Assembly: GCF_022965805.1 (NCBI RefSeq)
Contig: NC_133110.1
Span: 29,694,668 to 29,758,667, forward strand
From: Primulina eburnea
Lineage: Eukaryota > Streptophyta > Magnoliopsida > Lamiales > Gesneriaceae
Reading direction: 5' to 3'
Length of the DNA: 64,000 nucleotides
Part shown: one piece after another, positions 23,445-33,744 of the stretch
Position numbering within the stretch: the first letter of the stretch is position 1
How the letters are laid out: the number at the start of each line of letters is the position of its first letter
Notes under the pieces: model-generated
Databases searched by the model: none
Told to the model about the DNA's origin: nothing
Seen by the model: only the letters and a program-made list of their open reading frames with translations
Position numbers and translations under genes: made by a program

Positions 23445-24171
23445 GATTATTTGCTAAACTGTCAACGTGTGAGTTTTGGCTGAGACAGGTTGTCTTCTTG
23501 GGTCATATCATAGCTGGAGTTGGTATTTCTGTAGATCCGAGTAAAGTTGAAGCTGTTATCAGTTGGCCGAGACCGACTTCTGTGCCAGAGATACGTAGTT
23601 TCATAGGTTTAGCAGGGTACTATCAACGATTCATCAAAGATTTCTCCAGAATTGCGAAGCCGATTACCCAGTTGACACAGAAGAATGCGCCATTTGTGTG
23701 GTCTGAGGATTGTGAGTCTAGCTTTCTAGAGTTGAAGAAGAGACTAATCAGTGCTCCAGTATTGGCGATACCTTCAGGTATTGGTGATTTTACTGTATAT
23801 TGTGATGCATCTCACAGAGGGATAGGATGTGTTCTTATGCAGCGATGACATGTGATCGCATACGCCTCGAGACAGTTGAAGACTCACGAGACTCGGCACC
23901 CAATTCATGATCTTGAATTGGCGGCCATTGTATTTGCATTGAAGATTTGGTGTCACTATCTTTATGGCGAGAAATTTGAGATCTATTCCGATCACAAGAG
24001 TCTGAAATACCTGTTTTCTCAGTCAGAGTTGAATATGAGACAGCGTAGATGGCTCGATTTGTTGAAAGATTTTGATTGCGAGATTAAATACTATCCAGGG
24101 AAGTCAAAAGCAGCAGCGGATGCCTTCTGTCGAAAGGTATGTGCCATATCTTTATCGACGATAGGTGTTTC
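23445..24171 (+). pseudogene. pol: Element C2 Pol, first part
   Basis: The coding begins in the middle of the RT, at the stretch homologous to [10 protein letters not shown] of G, because C1 occupies the upstream part. It continues through the rest of RT and RNase H ([10 protein letters not shown]). A stop (TGA, 23846-23848) replaces the codon after MQR. D3 interrupts it after 24171. The five bases GTTTC (24167-24171) are repeated at 26487-26491, and the frame is continuous across D3 when one copy is discounted. Confidence 0.9.
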
Positions 24172-24622
24172 TGTAACGACCCATTACAGGCCCAGTGGAC
24201 CGCCCATACGGCCCACTGCCCCAATCGACCCAAGGCTATCCCGATCTTGTGACTTGGCCCGTAGGCCCAGTGGGCTTGCCCACCCTGTGGTGTCAGTCAC
24301 GGGCTTTCCATAGGCGTCGTATGGGTTACTCATAGAACTCTTAAGCCCATGAACTTAAGTATGTGCCTCCCCAGGATTGGGCCAAGTATCTATATATCCA
24401 TGTGATCTTGGGTTCGATCCTGGGGAGGCACATACTTAAGTTCATGGGCTTAAGAGTTCTATGAGTAACCCATACGACGCCTATGGAAAGCCCGTGAGTG
24501 ACACCACAGGGTGGGCAAGCCCACTGGGCCTACGGGCCAAGTCACAAGATCGGGATAGCCTTGGGTCGATTGGGGCAGTGGGCCGTATGGGCGGTCCACT
24601 AGGCTTGTAATGGGTCGTTACA
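24172..24622. repeat. Long hairpin: 205-bp inverted repeat with 41-bp loop
   Basis: The left arm (24172-24376) and right arm (24418-24622) are reverse complements with only about three mismatches seen by eye. The loop (24377-24417) includes GGTTCGATCC, a match to the RNA polymerase III B box. The arms start and end with TGTAACGACCC and its complement. A transcript through this region would fold into a long double-stranded RNA. The arms appear to be two copies of one SINE-like sequence in opposite orientation. Confidence 0.9.
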
Positions 24623-24652
24623 ATAAAAGGCGCCTTTTATTGTAACGACCCA
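24611..24652. repeat. Perfect 42-bp palindrome at the junction of two SINE-like copies
   Basis: Both halves read TGGGTCGTTACAATAAAAGG inwards to a CG centre at 24631-24632. It marks the point where the 3' ends of the middle (plus) and right (minus) SINE-like copies meet head-on. Confidence 0.9.
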
Positions 24653-24849
24653 AGGCTATCCCGATCTTGGGCTCTGCTCTATGGGCCTTAGCCCCTCTAG
24701 AACTCTTCCCTCACGGGCTTTCCATAGGCATCGTTACTCATAGGACTCTCCACACCAGGTTGGTGGAGTGATACCTCCCCAAGTCTCGAACCCATGACCT
24801 CCTGGCTTAAGTACATTGTTCAAAGAGACTTGGTACCAATTGAGCTAGT
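24641..24849 (-). mobile_element. tRNA-derived SINE-like element
   Basis: On the minus strand this reads TAGCTCAATTGG (24847-24836, A-box-like) followed about 43 bp later by GGTTCGAGACTT (24792-24781, B-box-like). That is the internal polymerase III promoter arrangement of tRNA-derived SINEs. The body ends GGGTCGTTACAATAAAAGG. It is not a functional tRNA gene, because no acceptor stem or anticodon arm can be drawn. The family is not one I recognise. Confidence 0.6.
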
Positions 24850-24854
24850 CTAAA

Positions 24855-26486
24855 TGTGACACCTCTATCCCGTAACAATAAAAATACACAGCGGAAATAA
24901 AATTTTCTTTAAAATATGGAAGGAGTTTCAAAATACATTTCATAAAAATGTTTACAAAATAAATACATGATCATTCAAATGATATACAAAATACAAAACA
25001 ATCATTCTTATGATCATGTCCCAAAATATTTGCAAAATAATCTTCCTTCCAACGGTGTATGCATATGACCCCCATCCACGATCACTGTCCTGGTCGGTCA
25101 CTCTTATCTGCATCACATGAAATAACTGAAATGAGAATAAATCTCAGCAAGTGGAACTCTACATAGCAATGATACATAGTATACTCTGTAAAACATGACT
25201 TTGAAATCATAAATACCATCAACTCTGAAACATGAATACTGTAGCAATAACTGTAGCAATAGCATAGCAATAAGATAGCAATACGATAGCCATACGATGG
25301 TATTTATATTTTCTCTGGTTGGATTGATATCAATAGTATCTCTGTCTGTGGTTGCAAATATCCCATCGATATAAATCGATAACTGTGAGGGATAAAAGCC
25401 TATGGTCGTTGATCAACTAATTGCATGCAATGCTCTGACTATGATTAATCAATCCAATAAAACATTTGAACTCTGAATAGCATTTAAAGCCGTCGTTTCG
25501 CAATCTCTATCTTTTCTCTTGTATTCCCTTTTTAACAATAGTGAGACATACAATGCCTCCAATAGATAATCAATGAAATCAATACATAACAATGAATCAA
25601 TTGAAGAGAATATCACTTTAAAATCTTTAAAACACAATACATATATCATCATGTGAGCAAAGGGATGAAATTCCACTTACAAACCAATAGAACACCTCCA
25701 AACTATACTCTTGGTACACCACCTACAACAATAATCCATAAACAACACCAAAATCAACTCTATATCCAAAAATACAAGTCAAATATCCCATTAAACCAAC
25801 AATAACAACACCCTATAACAACTCATCTCCAAAAACCATGATAGAATCGCACCAAAAACTTACCTAAGCTTCCTTATACCACGGAGAACGTCGATCTCAA
25901 GTCGGAAATCCAAACCAATCCAAGAATCAAAGGTAGGAAGCAAAAGAAATGGAGGAAAACCCTTGGAATTGAGAGGAAATCTCGAAAATGAAAAGAAGAT
26001 AAGGTAGAAATGAAGTCAACTCAATCAAAAAGGTACTAAATATCTCGCCCATACTTACACCGCGGGTGCGGTCACACAAGCACCGCGGGTGCGCTAAGCT
26101 CACGGCATTCCAACAAAATTCCCATGCACGATGACCGTGGGTGCGGTGCTACAATTACCGCGGGTGCGGTCTCACCGCGGGTGCGGTGCTTACACTGCCG
26201 CGGGTGCGGTGTCCTCACGGTAAAACCATCAAAATCCAACATAAATGACCGCGGGTGCGGTCCTTGCAAGGGTGCGGGTGCGGTACCACTTCGGCCAAGA
26301 ACAAACCAAGGCAACTGAAAATAGAACCGAAACACTGAAACGAACAACCAACAACATCTAATACCTCAAGACAACAATAACCAATAATACTATGGCCCAA
26401 AACACAACTCTAAACATCTAAATCATAAAACCCAATAAACACAATAAAGCTTAAACCGTACCGTACACCGGGCTCGGCTATTACAG
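24855..26486 (-). repeat. D3 LTR (D family, inverted)
   Basis: On the minus strand this 1632-bp LTR starts TGTAATAGCCGAGCCCGG at 26486 and ends GAGGTGTCACA at 24855. It closely resembles the D2 LTRs (1616 bp). The array of GC-rich repeats is at 26057-26287. No other D-family coding is attached. Confidence 0.92.
26057..26287 (-). repeat. Array of ACCGCACCCGCGGT inverted repeats (D3 LTR)
   Basis: Seven to eight copies of ACCGCGGGTGCGGT appear on the plus strand, the complement of the D1/D2 motif. The position in the LTR is the same as in D2. Confidence 0.88.
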
Positions 26487-28006
26487 TTTCGAATTTAGTT
26501 GAAGATTGCTATTTGTCTGGATTGACATTTGATACAGATAGTAGACCGCTACGACTTACTTCTATTCATTTTGAGCCAGATTTGATTATGAGAATCAAGG
26601 AAGCCCAAAGAACTGATCAGAATATGCAGAAGTCGATTGATATGGTCAGGTCAGGACATCAGTCAGAGTATCAGGTACATGATTATGTTCTGTATGTGAA
26701 TAACCGTATTGTAGTGCCAGATGTTTCAGAATTGAAACAACAGATTATGTCAAAAGCGCACTGTAGTCGGTTTAGTATTCATCTTGGTGGCAGAAAGATG
26801 TACAATGACTTGAAGACACAGTTCTGGTGGAAACAGATGAAGTCAGATATTGCCGAATTTGTGTCTAAGTGCTTGAATTGCCAACAGGCGAAGGCCGAGA
26901 GAAAGAAGCCCGGAGGTCTACTTCAGAGTTTGTCTATTCTTGAATGGAAATGGGATCACATTTCCATGGATTTTGTGACGAAGTTACCTCGATCATCCCG
27001 GGGCTGTGATGCGATTTGGGTCATTATTGACAGATTGACCAAATCAGCGTGTTTTATTCCATATAGAATGACATATCGACATGATCAGATGGTTGAGATA
27101 TATGTCAGAGAGGTTGTCAAATTGCATGGTGTGCCGAAGTCTATCGTATCAGATCGTGATCCCCGATTCACTTCACATTTCTGGCACAGTCTGCAGCAGG
27201 CTCTAGGTACGACATTACACTTGAGTACTGCATATCATCTCCAAACAGACGGACAGTCAGAGCGGACTATCCAGACTTTAGAGGACATGTTGAGAGCTGT
27301 AGTGATAGATTTCGGCACTAGTTGTCAAGATTCACTGCCACTTTGTGAATTCTCGTACAACAACAGGTATCAGACGAGTATCGAGATGGCACCGTTTGAA
27401 GTTTTGTATGGCAAGAAGTGCAGATCTCCATTGTACTGGGATGATATATCTGAGGTACCAGAACTTGGACCTGATATGATTCGAGAAATAACTGAGAAAG
27501 TGAAAATAATTCAGAAGCGAATGAAGATGGCACAAGATAGACAAGCTAAGTATGCGAACGTTGGACGTAGACCGCTAGTATTTGAAGAAGGGGACAGAGT
27601 ATTTTTGAAGATTTCTCCTTTTAGAGGCATTGTGAGATTTGGCAAACGTGGTAAGTTGTCTCCTAGATACGTCGGTCCGTACGAGATTTTTGAAAAGATT
27701 GGCGATCGAGCATATCGACTTGGTCTTCCTCCTTCTTTATCTGGGTTACATGATGTTTTTCTTGTATCGATGTTGCGTAGATATATGCCAGATATTTCTC
27801 ATGCCATTCAGCCTGAAGAAGCCGAGCTTGATCAGACTTTGAGTTATGTTGAGCAACCGATACAGATTCTTGATCGGAAAGAGAAGCAGCTCAGAACGAA
27901 AACTATTACGCTTGTAAAAGTTCAGTGGAGTTGTCATGGCACTGAAGAAGTGACTTGGGAGACAGAAGCAGATATGAAACAGAGACATCCCGAGTTATTT
28001 ACATGA
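26487..28006 (+). pseudogene. pol: Element C2 Pol, second part
   Basis: This continues C2 after D3. A frame is open from 26487 to the stop at 28006. It encodes the RNase H/integrase linker, the integrase HHCC finger (HCSRFSIH...CLNCQQ), the DD35E core (MDFVTK, SDRDPRF, DGQSERT) and a chromodomain-like tail ending HPELFT. Several substitutions relative to G occur at otherwise constant sites, for example HLQTDGQSE where G has HPQTDGQSE. It is non-functional because the upstream half is interrupted. Confidence 0.9.
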
Positions 28007-28094
28007 TGTGAGTATTTCTTCAGTTTTGATTATATTGCCTCTCATATATGATTTGATAGAATTGTCTGCGATTTCGAGGATGAAATCATTTCTT

Positions 28095-28107
28095 AGAGGG
28101 GGAGAAA
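28095..28107 (+). other. C2 polypurine tract
   Basis: AGAGGGGGAGAAA directly precedes the C2 3' LTR. Confidence 0.85.
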
Positions 28108-29187
28108 TGTAAAGCTTGAGATTTATTAGTCTTCATTGATGTGATACTCGAAGATATGAGAATTCATGACATGTAATAAGTGGCACTAGATTTATTAGTT
28201 TTCATTGATGTGATATTCGAAAATATGAGTATGCATGACATGTAATGAGAAGCACTAAGTGAGATGGGAGTAGGAAAGACATGGAAAAGGCATGAAAATT
28301 AGAGTTTTGAATGTAAGGAAGACCGCACCCGCGCCTTGAGAAGGACCGCACCCGCGGTTGTGGCTCATGAAATGTTGGAAGAGTTACAGTAGCATGAGCG
28401 CACCCGCGCCTAGAAATGTACCACACCCACGGTAGATGGCCAGTAGGTTATGACATTTTTACAGTAGTGACACCGCACCCGCGGTAAAAACAGGACCGCA
28501 CTTAGCGCACCCGCGGTCATGAAGAATCACACCCGCGGTGCTCTGTGCGAGAAATCCACCTTTAATTTTAAGATGACACATGGCAGGGTTTATATATACT
28601 TCAAGCATGAGTCATTCCTTCCCATTTCAGAAACCAGAGAACCGAGACAACATCATGAAAGCTTCAAAGTTTCTCCCATTCTATAATTGAGTTTGTGCAA
28701 CATCTAGCCATCCAAACTTAAATCCGATACTAGATTCGTGTTCCTCGTGAAAAAGGCTTCAAAAAGGTATACTTTCTATATCTTTTCAACATGTTTTGAA
28801 GTTGACATGTTGAGGAAATTCGGATATGTTTGTGATTATATGTTCTTGAGATCATAGATGTCGTAGAATCATAAACGGATCGATTATCGGATGTCGTATG
28901 CGATTCGTATTAAATTCCAGCTTATATGTATATGAGGATATACCGATTTTGAGACTATGGTGCATATATGGTGATGGTTATGAGTTGATTATTATAGAGT
29001 ATCATTGTTTGAGTTGATTGGTATTGAGAAATCACGCCGTTATGCCGTCAAAATTTATACCGAGATTGATTATTGATTGTATATGTTGAATGGAGTTAGA
29101 GATTGATTGAATGCACGTTGATATGCCATTTCAGATTTATATTGGTAACTTTGACATCGAGACTTCGACATTGACAAAGATTGTGCG
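28108..29187 (+). repeat. C2 3' LTR, first part
   Basis: This LTR starts TGTAAAGCTTGAG and parallels the C1 LTR, with a GC-rich array at 28321-28540 and TATATATA at 28591. E interrupts it at 29188. The last five bases, GTGCG (29183-29187), are repeated after E at 56739-56743. A segment near 28140-28250 contains a short internal duplication (TTAGTTTTCATTGATGTGATA type). Confidence 0.9.
28321..28540 (+). repeat. Array of ACCGCACCCGCGGT inverted repeats (C2 LTR)
   Basis: Seven or so copies are more degenerate than in C1 (for example ACCACACCCACGGT), as expected for the oldest layer. The array is about 50 bp upstream of TATATATA. Confidence 0.85.
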
Positions 29188-31917
29188 TGTAGCGCCCCGA
29201 AAATTTAAAAGTCCACGCGAACCACGTGCATGCAATTATTAAATTCTCTTGCATTTTAAATAACTGTTTTAATTTCATGAATTAATTATGTTGTGCATAT
29301 TTACATGTTTAAAATATATTTTCTACATCATGCATAAAACTGTATTTTTAAAGGTTATTCGAGTTGCGATCGAGGAACGGAGACCGAGGGCTGAAAATTG
29401 TAAAATGTTTTTATTAAATAATTGTTTTTAATTATTTAACTTATGGTTGTTGTTTTTTTTTTTTTTATCATTTTTGAAAATATGGGATTTTGAGGTGATT
29501 TTATACGCCGGGACGTAATTTTTATCGGTGTTGGATTTTCAAATAAAATACGAGCTTTCGGGCAACCTGGCTAATAAATTCACAAATCTATTTAAACAAA
29601 AACTTTGTAATTATTTTTATTAAATCCTAAGTAGGACTACTAGCTTAATTTTGAAGCTTAAAAGGCCTAAAACCTATTTAGTTGTTTAATTAGTATTTAA
29701 AGTATTTATTAAACAAAAAACCCTACACAATTCAAGTAAACTCTCGGCCACTCAATTTGTAAAAAAGAAAACTCTTCCCCCAGCCCCAATACACGACGCC
29801 CACCACTCAAATATTGAAGGAAAATTGTGATAGCTTCAAAGGAAACCGCCTAGCCTTCGTCTCCTCGTTCCGTTCTTCGACGTCAACGATATTTCGTGCG
29901 TATATAACGCAAAGACACGCCATATTCTCTTTTTACTCATCATCACACCATAGTATTTTATTTATTGAATTTTTGCATGAAAACAAGTCACACAATTCAC
30001 AATTTCGTAACTATGCTCATGCTTGTGTTTAAACCTTTGTTATTGGATGCAAATCATGTTTATATGATGTTTAAGGGGCTGCCATGAACTAGGATATGAA
30101 TAAGCATGTGTTTACACAAGTTTAAAGGTCTGGAATCACACACAAAAGCAACAAAACGCTGCACAAAACAAAACAGAAACTTGAAGCTGGAACTTAACAT
30201 GGTGTTGTGTACTGTGAGGGCTCGGATGTTGGGGAATAAGAGGCTAGGCCTTGCATGGTTCGTCTGGGGTCAGGGCAGGGTCATGGTTTGAGTCATGGAA
30301 GATTCCTAGCCACGCTAGGACTCGGAAATAAGGGGCTGGGAGGAGTCCTTGCCAAGAAGGACTCCACCCGAGATCAAGGATGGCGCGCAGTTTGATAGTT
30401 GGGTTAGGGGAGAAGTGGCTCGGCCATGGGGCTCTAGGCTGGGCTGGGCTAGGTCCTTAGGGTCCTAAGAGGGTGCAAGATGGTCTGGGCAGGGGCTGGT
30501 GCGGTTTGGGAGGCTGCTGGCTCGAGGGAAACTTGGATGCGTGTGAGGAGAGCACCTGCGCTTAAGCTGCTGGCATGAGGGTGGTTCGCTGCTTGATTCC
30601 AGGACATGGGTTGGTCTGGGCTTGGTCTGGGCGTGGTCTAGGGAAGGTTAGGGTCATGAGGGGTCAAGTGGTTAAGGGTTGGAGGAGTCCTAGACTAGAT
30701 AGGATTTCCTTTGTTCAAGGGCACAAACACACGTACACATGCATGTAATTGGGTTGAGTTTCCAGCAAGTTTTGGTCGGGCCAGGGCTTGTTTTATGGCT
30801 GGGCTTACTCAGGCGGATTCCTAGATGGGTTGGCTAGGTTTTGGTTCAAGGTGGCTCGGGCGTGGCTCGGGTAAATTAGGATATGGCTCGGTGTGTTCGT
30901 CGAAGGGTCAAAAACGAGATTAATTAAGCCAAAATTGAGTCCGTGGGTCCACGGGGGTGGCTCATGACATGGAATGGTAGAATAAATATTAAAAATGCTA
31001 TGTTTAAAATTTGGGATCAAAATAACGAGTTTTGAATTTATTCGGGATTTAATCGCCGCACGAAACGATAATTAACGAATTAATTGAAACTCCTAGTTTC
31101 AAGATTTATAAAATTATGAAAAATTAGGTTTAAGCTTAAATAATTATTAGAAGTCTAAGTTTTTAATTTGGGATTTTTATACTAAGGTTTGGTTTAATTC
31201 GAGATTAAAACGCATTAATACGTCACATTTAAAGATTAATTTAAAAGTCCTCAATTTATGCTAAATAAAAATGTGATAAAATTCATGTAAGCTTAAATAA
31301 TTATTTGGGACATGTTAGAGCCAATGAAATTAAGAAAAAGTCAAAAACGTTAAATTTTACGTCCAGGGGTAAAACGGTCTTTTTACACCTAGAAATTAGT
31401 AAACATCATGGAAGTCTCCTGAATGCTATTTTATATGCTAATATGATTATTTTCAATTATTATGGATGTTTATGAAATTTTATATGTTAAATTATGATTT
31501 TTAAATGTCTATGATTTTTATGACTTTAAATTGGACATTTAAAAGATATGTTGCATGCTTGGTTTCAAAAATAAAATGATATTATGTGCATGTTTTTATT
31601 AAGTGATGGGAATATGACATGTTGAAGGATGTGAAGGATTGTGACTAAATATGTTGGAAATATCGTGAGGGTAATGGTCCCAGTGGAAGCCCGACGATCG
31701 TGTTTCCTTGGATACGGATACGAATACGTGATACGAATACGAATACGTGATACGAATACGAATATGTTAATACGTTGGCCAAGGCCCAGTTGACAGGTGA
31801 GAGTGTTGCTGGTGTCCCCGCCGCCCAGTACTGTGGTTACATGTAGATGGATCCATCGCCCAATACGTTTAAGAATACGAGTCACAATCACGATCTGAAT
31901 TCAACAAACATGAATAT
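29188..31917 (+). repeat. E: solo LTR of about 3.4 kb, first segment
   Basis: E begins TGTAGCGCCCCGAAAA at 29188 and ends GACGTTTCA at 56738, with the TSD GTGCG on both sides. Without F, D2 and their TSDs it is about 3385 bp (29188-31917, 40255-40452, 56282-56738). No primer site, polypurine tract or coding is seen, so it is read as a solo LTR of a different gypsy family. Orientation is inferred from the TGTAGCGCCCCG start. A G-rich stretch with repeated TGGGCTNGG words fills about 30200-30960. A possible TATATAA lies at 29901. Tandem GATACGAATACG words occur at 31710-31775. The frames at 29814, 30106 and 30805 look like chance. Confidence 0.82.
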
Positions 31918-33257
31918 TGTGAGGACCCGGATGCTAATCATCTTTTTAATCGTGATTTTGACTAATTAATCCATTATAATAAACATGGTCTAAATTTTTT
32001 TTTTAAATGCGGAAGGTAACGGAATCAAACTCTTATACATATCAGTATAAAAGTGTAAATCTGATAAAATATACAATCATACATATCTCAGGTTCAACAA
32101 CTACTATCAAGTGTTTAAACCCTATCTCTAGTCCAAGTTCGTAGTCTCCACTCTAACTCGATCTTTCTTCACCTCTGTGACCCTGAACCTGTCCCACCTG
32201 TTGCCATGCACACATACAGACAAGACAACAGCCGGATAACTCCGGTGAGATATAAATATCCCAGTATAAACAATCTATTAATGCAATCATATAAAACATA
32301 TATAAAAGCATAAACAATCATAAAAACATGCATCCAATCTGACTACATGACTCGATACAAATCTGTACCTAAACCTAGGACTCATTTCTAATCTAGGGAT
32401 CCCGATCTAAATTTTGACTTTGGTATGCTGTATCGAGTGTCTACAATAACGTCGATCTACATCTAAAGCTCATTGATACACCGTAAGTCTAGAGTCTCAG
32501 CGGTTCTGACAAAGACTCGGCGGTTCTGCCCTAGCTAGGCTGATCTGCCCTAGACTCAAACTCTGGCTCTGCTATCATTCAATAGACTAAACATATCAAA
32601 TCTGATAATCTGCAAATATCAATGCAATAAAATAAAGTATGTGATTTTGAGAAACTCAAGTCAATCCTAACTCGAGTTGTGCAATCCCGAATCAACATTT
32701 ATTTATACCTTTCTTGATGTCGTTCTGATACAATCGAAATCTTGACTCAAAGTCTGTCACTGTTCAATCTGGCAATGACAATATCAATATTCTGTATAAA
32801 TATTCTAATCAAATCATAACATCTCTGTTTTATCAAATTCTGACGGTACAACAGTACAATCTTGCGATATCTGTGATACCCAACCAGTATCTACTAATTG
32901 CAATAATTTCCAATCAACCATCGTACAAATCTGACAACAATTCTAGTCAATTTCATTCTGAAATTCATAACAATTCCATATTCAGTCTGTTTCTGAATCT
33001 GACTTCGATTCTACGCTATCTAACATGTCAAGAACAAAATATATGACATGTATTCAATTCTAACAACATCATAATTTCCAAACATGTCAAAACGTAGCAA
33101 AACTTACGTCCAGGTGAAGCCTGCATTGATAGGAACACAGTACCGAAGTCGGATTTAAAATCTAACGGACGGATTGATCGTAAAATCGAATTCTAGAATT
33201 TAAAAAAGCCAAACTTCCTCGGAGCTTCGATTTCTTTTCCTTTCTGAAGAAAGTTGC

Positions 33258-33260
<3 letters not shown>

Positions 33261-33304
<44 letters not shown>
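33261..33304. repeat. (TA)22 microsatellite
   Basis: This is an uninterrupted 44-bp TA run in the F 3' LTR. The matching place in the 5' LTR (about 39843-39873) is shorter and interrupted. It sits downstream of the GC-rich array, in the TATA position of this promoter. Confidence 0.95.
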
Positions 33305-33306
<2 letters not shown>

Positions 33307-33352
33307 AACGTACATGCAAATAGCCAAGTGGCTCGGTGTGCCTACTGCACGT

Positions 33353-33541
33353 CTCGCACATATGGGCGGCCACTTTCCGCGCATATGCGCGCCTTATTCG
33401 GCGCATATGCACGAGGCTTCTGCTCCAAAATAGCCCCCTCTTGGGTTGTCTCGCGCATGTGCGCGAATTTAAGTCGCGCATGTGCGCCAACCCTACTGGA
33501 ACCCTCGCGCATGTGCGCCAATCCTTCTGTTCTCGCGCATC
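33353..33541 (-). repeat. Array of CGCGCATATGCGCG-type palindromes (F 3' LTR)
   Basis: Seven or more palindromic words of the form TCGCGCATRTGCGCG are separated by 10-25 bp spacers. The motif differs from that of C1, G and H, although the coding regions are closely related. Confidence 0.88.
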
Positions 33542-33649
33542 AATTTTCACACGTGATCTCATTTCGTGTCTCGCTTAGTCTCTTCATAATCGTCTCGATT
33601 AAAAATCTATAATCGTAATTTAACACGACATAAAATCTTGGGCATTACA

Positions 33650-33661
33650 TTTCTCCCCCCC
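33650..33661 (-). other. F polypurine tract
   Basis: On the minus strand GGGGGGGAGAAA lies directly before the 3' LTR. Confidence 0.87.
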
Positions 33662-33744
33662 TAAGATACGAGTTCGTCCTCGAAATCCTAGGCATTTAAT
33701 TATATCAGTAGGGAGTATATACAAAACTGTACAAGAAATTTACA

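Larger units (their letters stand above)
24172..26486 (-). mobile_element. D3: chimeric insertion, D-family LTR plus inverted SINE-like copies
   Basis: This 2315-bp insertion is flanked by perfect 5-bp repeats GTTTC (24167-24171 and 26487-26491). Its right part (24855-26486) is a minus-strand D-family LTR. Five further bases, CTAAA at 24850-24854, match the spacer between a D LTR and its primer site. The left part (24172-24849) is not retrotransposon coding but three copies of a tRNA-derived SINE-like sequence, two of them forming a long hairpin. Both outer ends read TGTAA inwards. The TSD enclosing both parts suggests they integrated as one molecule. Confidence 0.75.
31918..33649 (-). repeat. 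F 3' LTR
   Basis: On the minus strand this 1732-bp LTR starts TGTAATGCCCAAG at 33649. It carries the CGCGCATATGCGCG array (33353-33541), a (TA)22 tract (33261-33304) where a TATA box would be expected, and stem-loop 2 (32198-32231). It is shorter than the 5' copy, and substitutions and indels are visible. Confidence 0.92.

Noticed and set aside
24781..24847. Functional tRNA gene
   Set aside because: A- and B-box-like words are present, but no acceptor stem, anticodon arm or proper spacing can be drawn. A SINE head is the better reading.
29814..30291. Possible host gene fragments in E
   Set aside because: There are only short frames without recognisable domains, inside a solo LTR with clear ends and TSD.
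33200..33562. 120-residue minus-strand frame with a YI repeat
   Set aside because: It is a translation of the (TA)22 tract and the palindrome array in the F LTR.
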